This document shows positions 23,801 through 36,000 of a stretch of 64,000 nt of DNA, piece after piece. The first letter of the stretch is position 1, and every line of letters begins with the position of its first letter. Source of the stretch: Atherix ibis (lineage: Eukaryota > Arthropoda > Insecta > Diptera > Athericidae); the NCBI GenBank assembly GCA_958298945.1, contig OY282608.1:14113933-14177932 (forward strand), given 5' to 3'. The translations under genes were made by a program, and so were the position numbers. The notes under the pieces are model-generated. The model did not search any database. It was given only the letters and a program-made list of their open reading frames with translations, and was not told the DNA's origin.

Positions 23801-24748
23801 TTCGTTTGTTGGTTTGCTCGTTTGTTGGTTTGTTTGTTTGTTGTTTTGTTGGTTTGTTCGTTTGTTGGTTTGTTGGCTTGTTGGTTTGTTGGTTTGTTGG
23901 TTTGTTGGTTTGTTAGTTTGTTGGTTTGTTCGTTTGTTGGTTTGTTTGTTTGTTGGATTGTTCGTTTGTTGGTTTGTTGGTTAGTGGGTTTGTTTGTTTG
24001 TTGGTTTGTTCGTTTGTTGGCTTGTTGGTTTGTTGGTTTGTTGGTTTATTTGTTTGTTGGTTTGTTGGTTTGTTCGTTTGTTGGTTTGTTGGTTTGTTCG
24101 TTTGTTGGTTTGCTCGTTTGTTGGTTTGTTTGTTTGTTGGTTTGTTGGTTTGTTGGTTTGTTGGTTTGTTGGCTTGTTGGTTTTTTGGTTTGTTGGTTTG
24201 TTGGTTTGTTGGTTTGTTGGTTTGTTGGTTTGTTGGTTTGCTGGTTTTTTGGTTTGTTGGTTTTTTGGTTTGTTGGTTTGTTCGTTTGTTGGTTTGTTGG
24301 TTTGTTGGTTTATTAGTTTGTTGGTTTGTTGGTTTGTTGGTTTGTTGGTTTGTTCGTTTGTTGGCTTATTTGTTTGTTGGTTACTTGGCTTGTTTGTCGG
24401 TTGGTTTGTTGGTTTGTTCGTTTGTTGGTTTGCTCGTTTGTTGGCTTGTTAGTTTGTTGGTTTGTTGGTTTGTTGGTTTGTTCGTTTGTTGGTTTGTTGG
24501 CTTTTTGGTTTCTTGGTTTGTTGGGTTGTTGGTTTGTTCGCTTGTTGGCTTGTTGGTTTGTTGGCTTGTTGGCTTGTTGGTTAGTTGGTTTGTTGGTTTG
24601 TTGGTTTGTTGGTTTGTTCATTTGTTGGTTTGTTGGTTTGTTCGGTTGTTGGTTTGTTGGTTTGTTCGTTTGTTGGCTTGTTGGCTTGTTGGTTTGTTGG
24701 TTTGGTTGTTTGTTGTTTTGTTCGTTTGTTGGCTTGTTGGTTTGTTGG
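20881..24748. repeat. 2,716/2,628-bp higher-order repeat
   Basis: The variant order from about 20.9 kb returns at +2,716 bp through about 21.6 kb (for example, the GGTTAGTGGG group near 21263 and 23979). After a loss of 11 units in the right copy it continues at +2,628 bp (the TTTGTTTGGGTGTTGG group near 22312 and 24940). The copies are therefore about 20.9-22.75 and 23.6-25.4 kb. The interval 22.75-23.6 kb resembles 26.1-26.6 kb (TTTACTTG at 22959 and 26273). No genes. Confidence 0.75.
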
Positions 24749-26120
24749 TTACTTGGTTTGTTGGTTTGTTGGTTTGTTGGTTTGTTGGTTTGTTGGTTTG
24801 TTGGTTTGTTCGTTTGTTGGCTTGTTAGTTTGTTGGTTTGTTGGTTTGTTGGTTTGTTCGTTTGTTGGTTTGTTCGTTTGCTGGATTGTTTGTTGTTGGT
24901 TTGTTCGTTTGTTTGTTTGTTAATTTGTTGGTTTGTGGGTTTGTTTGGGTGTTGGTTTGTTGGTTTGTTGGGTTTTTCGTTTGTGGGTTTGTTGGTTTGT
25001 TGGTTTGTTGGTTTGTTGGTTTGTTGGTTTGTTGGTTTGTTTGTTTGTTTGTTTGTTGGTTTGTTGGTTTGTTGGTTTGTTGCTTTGTTGGTTTGTTGGT
25101 TTGTTGGTTTGTTGGCTTGTTGGTTTGTTGGTTTGTATGTTTCTTGGTTTCTTGGCTTTTTGGTTTGTTGGTTTGTTGGTTTGTTGGTTTGTTGGTTTGT
25201 TGGTTTGTTGGTTTGTTGGTTTGTTGGTTTGTTCATTTGTTCGTTTGCTCGTTTGTTCGTTTGTTGGTTTGTTTGTTTGTTGGTTTGTTGGTTTGTTTGT
25301 TTGTTGGTTTGTTGGTTTGTTGGTTTGTTGGTTTGTTGGTTTGTTGGTTTGTGGTTTGTTGGTTTGTTGGTTTGTTGGTTACTTGGTCTGTTGGTTTGTT
25401 GGTTTGTTCGTTTGTTGGTTTGTTGGTTTGTTGGTTACTTGGTTTGTTGGTTTGTTGGTTTGTTGGTTTGTTGGTTTGTTGGTTTGTTGGTTTGTTCGTT
25501 TGTTGGCTTGTTAGTTTGTTGGTTTGTTGGTTTGTTGGTTTGTTCGTTTGTTGGTTTGTTCGTTTGCTGGATTGTTTGTTGTTGGTTTGTTCGTTTGTTT
25601 GTTTGTTAATTTGTTGGTTTGTGGGTTTGTTTGGGTGTTGGTTTGTTGGTTTGTTGGGTTTTTCGTTTGTGGGTTTGTTGGTTTGTTGGTTTGTTGGTTT
25701 GTTGGTTTGTTGGTTTGTTGGTTTGTTTGTTTGTTTGTTTGTTGGTTTGTTGGTTTGTTGGTTTGTTGCTTTGTTGGTTTGTTGGTTTGTTGGTTTGTTG
25801 GCTTGTTGGTTTGTTGGTTTGTATGTTTCTTGGTTTCTTGGCTTTTTGGTTTGTTGGTTTGTTGGTTTGTTGGTTTGTTGGTTTGTTGGTTTGTTGGTTT
25901 GTTGGTTTGTTGGTTTGTTCATTTGTTCGTTTGCTCGTTTGTTCGTTTGTTGGTTTGTTTGTTTGTTGGTTTGTTGGTTTGTTTGTTTGTTGGTTTGTTG
26001 GTTTGTTGGTTTGTTGGTTTGTTGGTTTGTTGGTTTGTGGTTTGTTGGTTTGTTGGTTTGTTGGTTACTTGGTCTGTTGGTTTGTTGGTTTGTTCGTTTG
26101 TTGGTTTGTTGGTTTGTTGG
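24749..26120. repeat. 686-bp higher-order repeat, two apparently identical copies
   Basis: A TTACTTGG unit at 24749 recurs at 25435, and the following 686 bp repeat with no mismatch that I noticed. Rare irregular groups inside both copies include GTTGTTGG in a TTTGTTGTTGG context, TTTGGGTGTTGG, GGGTTTTTCG, GTATGTTTCTTGG and the 7-bp TTTGTGG. The length is 86 x 8 minus 2, as expected with two 7-bp units. Copy 2 ends where copy 1 would restart with TTACTTGG, the pattern of a simple tandem duplication. An older copy lies at 22.1-22.8 kb. Confidence 0.87.
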
Positions 26121-28536
26121 TTTGTTGGTTTGTTGGTTTGTTGGTTTGTTGGTTTGTTGGTTTGTTGGTTTGTTGGTTTGTTGGTTTGTTGGCTTGTTGG
26201 TTTGTTGGTTTGTTGGTTTGTTGGTTTATTGGTTTATTGGTTTGTTGGTTTGTCGGTTTGTTGGTTTCTTGGTTTACTTGTTTGTTGGTTTGTTGGTTTG
26301 TTGGTTTGTTGGTTTTTTGGTTACTTGGTTTGTTGGTTTGTTGGTTTTTTGGTTTGTTGGCTTGTTGGTTTGTTGGTTTGTTAGTTCGTTGGCTTGTTGG
26401 TTTTGGTGGTTTGTTGGTTTGTTGGTTTGTTGGTTTGTTGGTTTTTTGGCTTGTTGGTTTGTTGGTTTGTTGGTTTGTTGGTTTGTTGGTTTGTTGGTTT
26501 GTTGGTTTGTTGGTTTGTTGATTTGTTGGTTTGTTGGTTTTTTGTTTTGTTGGTTTGTTGGTTTATTTGTTTGTTGGTTTGTTGGTTTGTTGGTTACTTG
26601 GTTTGTTGGTTTGTTGGTTTGTTCGTTTGTTGGATTGTTGGTTTGTTGGCTTGTTGGCTTGTTGGTTTGTTGGTTTGTTGGTTTGTTGGTTTGTTGGTTT
26701 GTTGGTTTGTTGGTTTTTCGTTTGTTGGTTTGTTGGTTTGTTGGTTTATTGGTTTGTTGGTTTGTTGGTTTGTTGGTTTGTTGGCTTAATGGTTTGTTGG
26801 TTTGTTGGTTACTCGGTTTGTTTGTTGCTTGGTTTGTTGGTTTGTTCGTTTGTTGGCTTGTTGGTTTGTTGGTTTGTTGGTTTGTTGGTTTTTTGGTATG
26901 TTGGTTTGTTGGTTTGTTGGTTTATTTGTTTGTTAGTTTGTTGGCTTGTTGGTTTGTTGGTTTGTTGGTTTGTTGGTTTGTTGGTTTGTTGGTTTGTTGG
27001 TTTGTTGGTTTGTTGGTTTGCTGGTTTGTTGGTTTGTTGGTTTGTTTGTTTGTTTGTTCGTTGGTTTGTTAATTTATTGGTTTGTTGGTTTGATGGCTTG
27101 TTGGCTAGTTGGTTTGTTGGTTTTCTGGTTTGTTGGTTTGTTAGTTTGTTGTTTGTTGGTTTGTTGGTTTCTTGGTTTGTTGGTTTGTTTTTTTTTTGGT
27201 TTGTTGGCTTGTTGGTTTGTTGGTTTCTTGGTTTGTTGGTTTGTTGGTTTGTTAGTTTGTTGGTTACTTCGTTTAATGGTTTGTTGGTTTGTTGGTTTGT
27301 TTGTTTGTTGGTTTGTTCGTTTGCTTGTTTGTTGGTTTGTTTGCTTGTAAAATTGTTGGTTTGTTAGTTTCTTGGTTTGTAGGTTTGTTGGTTTGTTCGT
27401 TTGTTGGCTTGTTGGTTTGTTGGCTTGTTGGCTTGTTCGTTTGTTGGCTTGTTGGTTTGTTGGTTTGTTGGTTAGTTGGTTTCTGGGTTACTTGGTTGTT
27501 GGTTTGTTGGTTTTTTGATTTGTTGGTTTGTTGGTTTCTTGGTTTGTTGGTTTGTTGGTTTGTTGGTTTGTTGGTTTGTTGGTTTGTTTGTTTGTTGGTT
27601 TGTTGGATTGTTGGTTTGTTGGTTTGTTGGTTTGTTGCCTTGTTGGCTTGTTGGTTTGTTCGTTTGTTGGCTTGTTGGTTTGTTGGTTTGTTGGTTTGTT
27701 GGTTTGTTGATTTGTTCGTTTATTGGCTTGTTGGTTTGTTGGTTTGTTGGTTGATTTGTTTGTTGGTTTGTTGGTTTGTTGGTTTGTTCGCTTGTTGGTT
27801 TGTTGGTTTGTTGGTTTGTTCGTTTGTTGGTTCGTTTGTTTGTTGGTTTGTTTGTTTGTTGGTTTGTTGGTTTGTTGGTTTGTTGGTTTGTTGGTTTGTT
27901 GGTTTGTTGGTTTGTTGGCTTGTTGGATTGTTGGTTTGTTGGCTTGTTGGTTGGTTGGTTTGTTGGTTTGTTGGTTCGTTGGTTTGTTGGTTTGTTGGTT
28001 TTTTGGTTTGTTGGTTTGTTGGTTTGTTGTTTTGTTTGTTTGTTGGTTTGTTGGTTTGTTGGTTTGTTGGTTTGTTGGTTTGTTGGTTTTTTGGCTTGTT
28101 GGTTTGTTCGTTTGTTGGTTTGTTCGTTAGTTGGCTTGCTCGTTTGTTGGTTTGTTGGTTAGTTGGTTTCTTGGTTACTTGGTTGTTGGTTTGTTGGTTT
28201 TTTGGTTTGTTGGTTTGTTGGTTTGTTGTTTTGTTGGTTTGTTGGCTTATTAGTTTGTTGGTTTGTTGATTACATGGTTTGTTTGTTGGTTAGTTTGTGG
28301 GTTTGTTGGTTTGTTCGTTTGTTGGCTTTTTGGTTTGTTGGCTTGTTGGTTTGTTGGTTTGTTGGTTTGTTGGTTTGTTGGTTTGTTGGTTTGTTGGTTT
28401 GTTGGTTTGTTGGTTTGTTGGTTTGTTGGTTTGTTGGTTTGTTGGTTTGTTGGTTTGCTGGTTTGTTGGTTTGTTGGTTTGTTTGTTTGTTCGTTCGTTG
28501 GTTTGTTGATTTATTGGTTTGTTGGTTTGTTGGTTT
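26121..28536. repeat. Octamer array, mosaic of blocks seen elsewhere
   Basis: This zone combines blocks from several places. TTTACTTG (26273) matches 22.96 kb, TTACTCGG with TTGCTTGG (26809) matches the 54-62 kb zone, the GATGGCTTG composite (27092) matches 28.5 and 33-34 kb, and GATTACATGG (28268) matches 29.7, 31.0 and 35.5 kb. A register irregularity (TTTTGGTGG) lies near 26401. No gene-like sequence. Confidence 0.7.
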
Positions 28537-31500
28537 GATGGCTTGTTGGCTAGTCGGTTTGTTGGTTTTCTGGTTTGTTGGTTTGTTAGTTTGTTGTTTG
28601 TTGGTTTGTTGGTTTGTTGGTTTCTTGGTTTGTTGGTTTGTTGTTTTTTTGGTTTGTTGGCTTGTTGGTTTGTTGGTTTCTTGGTTTGTTGGTTTGTTGG
28701 TTTGTTAGTTTGTTGGTTACTTCGTTTAATGGTTTGTTGGTTTGTTTGTTTGTTGGTTTGTTCGTTTGCTTGTTTGTTGGTTTGTTTGCTTGTAAGTTTG
28801 TTGGTTTGTTAGTTTCTTGGTTTGTAGGTTTGTTGGTTTGTTCGTTTGTTGGCTTGTTGGTTTGTTGGCTTGTTGGCTTGTTGGTTTGTTGGTTTGCTCG
28901 TTTGTTGGTTTGTTCGTTTGTTGGTTTGTTGGTTTGTTGGTTTGTTGGTTACTTGGTTTGTTGGTTTGTTGGTTTGTTGGTTTGTTGGTTTGTTGGTTTG
29001 TTGGTTTGTTCGTTTGTTGGTTTGTTGGATTGTTGGTTTGTTGGTTTGTTGGTTTGTTGGCTTGTTGGCTTGTTGGTGTGTTCGTTTGTTGGCTTGTTGG
29101 TTTGTTGGTTTGTTGGTTTGTTGGTTTGTTGATTTGTTCGTTTGTTGGCTTGTTGGTTTGTTGGTTTGTTGGTTGATTTGTTTGTTGGTTTGTTGGTTTG
29201 TTGGTTTGTTCGCTTGTTGGTTTGTTGGTTTGTTGGTTTGTTCGTTTGTTGGTTCGTTTGGTCGTTGGTTTGTTTGTTTGTTGGTTTGTTGGTTTGTTGG
29301 TTTGTTGGTTTGTTGGTTTGTTGGCTTGTTGGATTGTTGGATTGTTGGCTTGTTGGTTGGTTGGTTTGTTGGTTTGTTGGTTCGTTGGTTTGTTGGTTTG
29401 TTGGTTTTTTGGTTTGTTGGTTTGTTGGTTTGTTGTTTTGTTTGTTTGTTGGTTTGTTGGTTTGTTGGTTTGTTGGTTTAATGGTTTTTTGGCTTGTTGG
29501 TTTGTTCGTTTGTTGGTTTGTTCGTTTGTTGGCCTGTTGGTTTGTTGGTTTGTTGGTTAGTTGGTTTCTTGGTTACTTGGTTGTTGGTTTGTTGGCTTGT
29601 TGGTTTGTTGGTTTGTTGGTTTGTTGTTTTGTGGGTTTGTTGGCTTATTGGTTTGTTGGTTTGTTGATTACATGGTTTGTTTGTTGGTTGGTTTGTGGGT
29701 TTGTTGGTTTGTTCGTTTGTTGGCTTTTTGGTTTGTTGGCTTGTTGGTTTGTTGGTTTGTTGGTTTGCTGGTTTGTTGGTTTGTTGGTTTGTTGGTTTGT
29801 TGGTTTGTTGGTTTGTTGGTTTGTTGGTTTGTTGGTTTGTTGGTTTGTTGGTTTTTTGGTTTCTTGGTTTGTTGGTTTGTTGGTTTGTTCGTTTTTTGGC
29901 TTGTTGGTTTGTTGGCTTGTTGGTTTGTTGGTTTGTTGGTTTGTTGGTTTGTTGATTTGTTGGTTGGCCGATTTGTTTGTTTGTTGGTTTGTTGGTTTGT
30001 TCTTTTGTTGGCTTGTTGGTTTGTTGGTTTGTTTGTTTGTTGGTTTGTTTGTATGTTGGCTTGTTGGTTTGTTGGTTACTTGGTTTGTTGATTTGTTGGT
30101 TTGTTGGTTTGTTGATTTGTTGGTTTGTTGGTTTGTTTGCTTGTAAGTTTGTTGGTTTGTTAGTTTCTTGGTTTGTAGGTTTGTTGGTTTGTTCGTTTGT
30201 TGGCTTGTTGGTTTGTTGGCTTTTTGGCTTGTTGGTTTGTTGGTTTGCTCGTTTGTTGGTTTGTTCGTTTGTTGGTTTGTTGGTTTGTTGGTTTGTTGGT
30301 TACTTGGTTTGTTGGTTTGTTGGTTTGTTGGTTTGTTGGTTTGTTGGTTTGTTGGTTTGTTCGTTTGTTGGTTTGTTGGATTGTTGGTTTGTTGGTTTGT
30401 TGGTTTGTTGGCTTGTTGGCTTGTTGGTTTGTTCATTTGTTGGCTTGTTAGTTTGTTGGTTTGTTGGTTTGTTGGTTTGTTGATTTGTTCGTTTGTTGGC
30501 TTGTTGGTTTGTTGGTTTGTTGGTTGATTTGTTTGTTGGTTTGTTGGTTTGTTCGCTTGTTGGTTTGTTGGTTTGTTGGTTTGTTCGTTTGTTGGTTCGT
30601 TTGGTCGTTGGTTTGTTTGTTTGTTGGTTTGTTGGTTTGTTGGTTTATTGGTTTGTTGGTTTGTTGGCTTGTTGGATTGTTGGATTGTTGGCTTGTTGGT
30701 TGGTTGGTTTGTTGGTTTGTTGGTTCGTTGGTTTGTTGGTTTGTTGGTTTTTGGTTTGTTGGTTTGTTGGTTTGTTGTTTTGTTTGTTTGTTGGTTTGTT
30801 GGTTTGTTGGTTTGTTGGTTTAATGGTTTTTTGGCTTGTTGGTTTGTTCGTTTGTTGGCTTGTTGGTTTGTTGTTTTGTTGGTTAGTTGGTTTCTTGGTT
30901 ACTTGGTTGTTGGTTTGTTGGTTTGTTGGTTTGTTGGTTTGTTGGTTTGTTGTTTTGTGGGTTTGTTGGCTTATTGGTTTGTTGGTTTGTTGATTACATG
31001 GTTTGTTTGTTGGTTGGTTTGTGGGTTTGTTGGTTTGTTCGTTTGTTGGCTTTTTGGTTTGTTGGCTTGTTGGTTTGTTGGTTTGTTGGTTTGTTGGTTT
31101 GTTGGTTTGTTGGTTTGTTGGTTTGTTGGTTTGTTGGTTTGTTGGTTTGTTGGTTTGTTGGTTTGTTGGTTTGTTGGTTTGTTGGTTTTTTGGTTTCTTG
31201 GTTTGTTGGTTTGTCCGTTTTTTGGCTTGTTGGTTTGTTGGTTTGTTGGCTTGTTGGTTTGTTGGTTTGTTGGTTTGTTGGTTTGTTGATTTGTTGGTTG
31301 GTTGATTTGTTTGTTTGTTCTTTTGTTGGCTTGTTGGCTTGTTGGTTTGTTGGTTTGTTTGTTTGTTGGTTTGTTGGTTTGTTGGTTTGTTGGTTTGTTG
31401 GCTTTTTGGTTTGTTGGCTAGTTGGTTTGTTGGTTTTTTGGTTTGTTGGTTTGTTGGTTTGTTTGTTTGTTGGTTTTCTCGTTTGTTGGCTTGTTGGTTT

Positions 31501-33067
31501 ATTGGTTTTTTGGTCTGTTGGTGTGTTAGTGTGTTGGTTTGTTGGTTTGTTGGTTTGTTTGTTTATTGGTTTGTTGGTTTGTTATTTTGTTGGCTTGTTG
31601 GTTTGTTGGTTTGTTGGTTTCTTGGTTTGTTGGTTTGTTGGTTTGTTGGTTACTTGGTTTGTTGATTTGTTGGTTTGTTGGTTTGTTCGTTTGTTGGTTT
31701 GTTGATTTGTTGGTTTGTTCGTTTGTTGGTTTGTTCGTTTTTTGGTTTGTTTGTTTGTTGGTTTGTTGTTTTGTTGGGTTGTTGCTTTGTTGGCTTGTTG
31801 GTGTGTTGGTTTGTTGGTTTGTTGGTTTGTGTGTTTGTTGGTTTGTTGGTTTGTTATTTTGTTGGCTTGTTGGTTTGTTGGTTTGTTGGTTTCTTGGTTT
31901 GTTGGTTTGTTGGCTTGTTGGTTTGTTGGTTTGTTGGTATGTTGGTTTCTTGGTTTGTTGGTTTGTTGGTTTGTTTTTTTGTTGGTTTGTTGGTTTGTTA
32001 TTTTGTTGGCTTGTTGGTTTGTTGGTTTGTTGGTTTCTTGGTTTGTTGGTTTATTGGCTTGTTGGTTTGTTGGTTTGTTGGCTTGTTGGTTTGTTGGTTT
32101 GTTGGTTTGTTGGTTTGTTGGTTTGTTGGTTTGTTGGTTTGTTGGTTTGTTGGTTTGTTGGTTTATTTGTTTGTTGGTTTGTTGGTTTGTTGGTTTGTTG
32201 GTTTGTTGGTTTGTTGGTTTGTTGGTTTGTTGATTTGTTTGTTTGATGGTTTGTTGGTTTGTTGATTTATTTGTTTGTTGGTTTGTTGGCTTGTTGGTTT
32301 GTTGGCTTGTTGGTTTGTTGGTTTGTTGGTTTGTTGGTTTGTTGGTTTGTTGGTTTTTTGGTTTGTTGGCTAGTTGGTTTGTTGGTTTTTTGGTTTGTTG
32401 GTTTGTTGGTTTGTTTGTTTGTTGGTTTTCTCGTTTGTTGGCTTGTTGGTTTATTGGTTTTTTGGTCTGTTGGTGTGTTGGTGTGTTGGTTTGTTGGTTT
32501 GTTGGTTTGTTGGTTTGTTGGTTTGTTGGCTTGTTGGTTTGTTGGTTTGTTGGTTTGTAGGTTTGTTGGTTTGTTGGTTTGTTGGTTTGTTGGTTTGTTG
32601 GTTTATTTGTTTGTTGGTCTTTGGTTTGTTGGTTTGTTGGTTTGTTGGTTTGTTGGTTTGCTGGTTTGTTGGTTTGTTGGTTTGTTTGTTTGTTCGTTTG
32701 TTGGTTTGTTGGTTTGTTAATTTGTTGGTTTGTTGGTTTGTTGGTTTGTTGGCTTGTTGGTTTGTTGGTTTGTTGGTTTCTTGGTTTCTTGGTTTGTTAG
32801 TTTGTTGGCTTGTTGGTTTGTTGGTTTGTTGGTTTCTTGGTTTGTTGGTTTGTTGGCTTGTTGGTTTGTTGGTTTGTTGGTGTGTTGGTGTGTTGGTTTG
32901 TTGGTTTGTTGGTTTGTTCGTTTGTTGGTTTATTTGCTTGTTGGTTTGTTGGTTTGTTTATTTGTTGGTTTGTTGGTTTGCTGGTTTGTTGGTTTGTTGG
33001 TTTGTTGGTTTGTTTGTTTGTTCGTTCGTTGGTTTGTTGATTTATTGGTTTGTTGGTTTGTTGGTTT
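28537..33067. repeat. 4.5-kb higher-order repeat, copy 1
   Basis: The variant order from the GATGGCTTG composite at 28537 to the next at 33068 returns in 33068-37420 with shifts of 4,531 bp (left end) and 4,478 bp (right end; GGTCTTT 32616 to 37094). Inside are two subunits 1,351 bp apart: GCTTGTAAG near 28790 and 30141, and GATTACATGG at 29666 and 30992 with a shorter local shift of 1,326 bp. After them comes a 1.8-kb tail with CTAGTTGG, TTTTCTCG and TGTGTTGG markers that is itself partly repeated (31.4 and 32.3 kb). Confidence 0.75.
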
Positions 33068-36000
33068 GATGGCTTGTTGGCTACTCGGTTTGTTGGTTTT
33101 CTGGTTTGTTGGTTTGTTAGTTTGTTGTTTGTTGGTTTGTTGGTTTGTTGGTTTCTTGGTTTGTTGGTTTGTTGTTTTTTTGGTTTGTTTTCTTGTTGGT
33201 TTGTTGGTTTCTTGGTTTGTTGGTTTGTTGGTTTGTTAGTTTGTTGGTTACTTCGTTTAATGGTTTGTTGGTTTGTTTGTTTGTTGGTTTGTTCGTTTGC
33301 TTGTTTGTTGGTTTGTTTGCTTGTAAGTTTGTTGGTTTGTTAGTTTCTTGGTTTGTAGGTTTGTTGGTTTGTTCGTTTGTTGGCTTGTTGGTTTGTTGGC
33401 TTGTTGGCTTGTTGGTTTGTTGGTTTGCTCGTTTGTTGGTTTGTTCGTTTGTTGGTTTGTTGGTTTGTTGGTTTGTTGGTTACTTGGTTTGTTGGTTTGT
33501 TGGATTGTTGGTTTGTTGGTTTGTTGGTTTGTTGGCTTGTTGGCTTGTTGGTTTGTTCGTTTGTTGGCTTGTTGGTTTGTTGGTTTGTTGGTTTGTTGGT
33601 TTGTTGATTTGTTCGTTTGTTGGCTTGTTGGTTTGTTGGTTTGTTGGTTGATTTGTTTGTTGGTTTGTTGGTTTGTTGGTTTGTTCGCTTGTTGGTTTGT
33701 TGGTTTGTTGGTTTGTTCGTTTGTTGGTTCGTTTGGTCGTTGGTTTGTTTGTTTGTTGGTTTGTTTGTTTGTTGGTTTGTTGGTTTGTTGGTTTGTTGGC
33801 TTGTTGGATTGTTGGTTTGTTGGCTTGTTGGTTGGTTGGTTTGTTGGTTTGTTGGTTCGTTGGTTTGTTGGTTTGTTGGTTTGTTGGTTTGTTGGTTTTT
33901 TGGTTTGTTGGTTTGTTGGTTTGTTGTTTTGTTTGTTTGTTGGTTTGTTGGTTTGTTGGTTTGTTGGTTTGTTGGCTTGTTGGATTGTTGGTTTGTTGGC
34001 TTGTTGGTTGGTTGGTTTGTTGGTTTGTTGGTTTATTGGTTTGTTTGTTTGTTCGTTTGTTGGTTTGTTGGTTTGTTAATTTGTTGGTTTGTTGGTTTGT
34101 TGGCTTGTTGGCTTGTTGGTTTGTTGGTTTGTTGGTTTCTTGGTTTCATGGTTTGTTAGTTTGTTGGCTTGTTGGTTTGTTGGTTTGTTGGTTTCTTGGT
34201 TTGTTGGTTTGTTGGCTTGTTGGTTTGTCGGTTTGTTGGTGTGTTGGTGTGTTGGTTTGTTGGTTTGTTGGTTTGTTGGTTTGTTCGTTTGTTGGTTTAT
34301 TTGCTTGTTGGTTTGTTGGTTTGTTTATTTGTTGGTTTGTTGGTTTGCTGGTTTGTTGGTTTGTTGGTTTGTTGGTTTGTTTGTTTGTTCGTTCGTTGGT
34401 TTGTTGATTTATTGGTTTGTTGGTTTGTTGGTTTGATGGCTTGTTGGCTAGTCGGTTTGTTGGTTTTCTGGTTTGTTGGTTTGTTAGTTTGTTGTTTGTT
34501 GGTTTGTTGGTTTGTTGGTTTCTTGGTTTGTTGGTTTGTTGTTTTTTTGGTTTGTTTTCTTGTTGGTTTGTTGGTTTCTTGGTTTGTTGGTTTGTTGGTT
34601 TGTTAGTTTGTTGGTTACTTCGCTTAATGGTTTGTTGGTTTGTTTGTTTGTTGGTTTGTTCGTTTGCTTGTTTGTTGGTTTGTTTGCTTGTAAGTTTGTT
34701 GGTTTGTTAGTTTCTTGGTTTGTAGGTTTGTTGGTTTGTTCGTTTGTTGGCTTGTTGGTTTGTTGGCTTGTTGGCTTGTTGGTTTGTTGGTTTGCTCGTT
34801 TGTTGGTTTGTTCGTTTGTTGGTTTGTTGGTTTGTTGGTTTGTTGGTTACTTGGTTTGTTGGTTTGTTGGATTGTTGGTTTGTTGGTTTGTTGGTTTGTT
34901 GGCTTGTTGGCTTTTTGGTTTGTTCGTTTGTTGGCTTGTTGGTTTGTTGGTTTGTTGGTTTGTTGGTTTGTTGATTTGTTCGTTTGTTGGCTTGTTGGTT
35001 TGTTGGTTTGTTGGTTGATTTGTTTGTTGGTTTGTTGGTTTGTTGGTTTGTTCGCTTGTTGGTTTGTTGGTTTGTTGGTTTGTTCGTTTGTTGGTTCGTT
35101 TGGTCGTTGGTTTGTTTGTTTGTTGGTTTGTTGGTTTGTTGGTTTGTTGGTTTGTTGGTTTGTTGGCTTGTTGGATTGTTGGTTTGTTGGCTTGTTGGTT
35201 GGTTGGTTTGTTGGTTTGTTGGTTCGTTGGTTTGTTGGTTTGTTGGTTTGTTGGTTTTTTGGTTTGTTGGTTTGTTGGTTTGTTGTTTTGTTTGTTTGTT
35301 GGTTTGCTGGTTTGTTGGTTTGTTGGTTTAATGGTTTTTTGGCTTGTTGGTTTGTTCGTTTGTTGGTTTGTTCGTTTGTTGGCTTGTTGGTTTGTTGGTT
35401 TGTTGGTTAGTTGGTTTCTTGGTTACTTGTTTGTTGGTTTGTTGGTTTGTTGGTTTGTTGGTTTGTTGTTTTGTGGGTTTGTTGGCTTATTGGTTTGTTG
35501 GTTTGTTGATTACATGGTTTGTTTGTTGGTTGGTTTGTTGGTTTGTTCGTTTGTTGGCTTTTTGGTTTGTTGGCTTGTTGGTTTGTTGGTTTGTTAATTT
35601 GTTGGTTTGTTGGTTTGTTGGTTTGTTGGTTTGTTGGTTTGTTGGTTTGTTGGTTTGTTGGTTTGTTGGTTTGTTGGTTTGTTGGTTTTTTGGTTTCTTG
35701 GTTTGTTGGTTTGTTGGTTTGTCCGTTTTTTGGCTTGTTGGTTTGTTGGTTTGTTGGCTTGTTGGTTTGTTGGTTTGTTGGTTTGTTGGTTTGTTGATTT
35801 GTTGGTTGGTTGATTTGTTTGTTTGTTGGTTTGTTGGTTTGTTCTTTTGTTGGCTTGTTGGCTTGTTGGTTTGTTGGTTTGTTTGTTTGTTGGTTTGTTT
35901 GTATGTTGGCTTGTTGGTTTGTTGGTTACTTAGTTTCTTGATTTGTTGGTTTGTTGGTTTGTTGGTTTGTTGGTTTGTTGGTTTCTTGGTTTTTTGGTTT

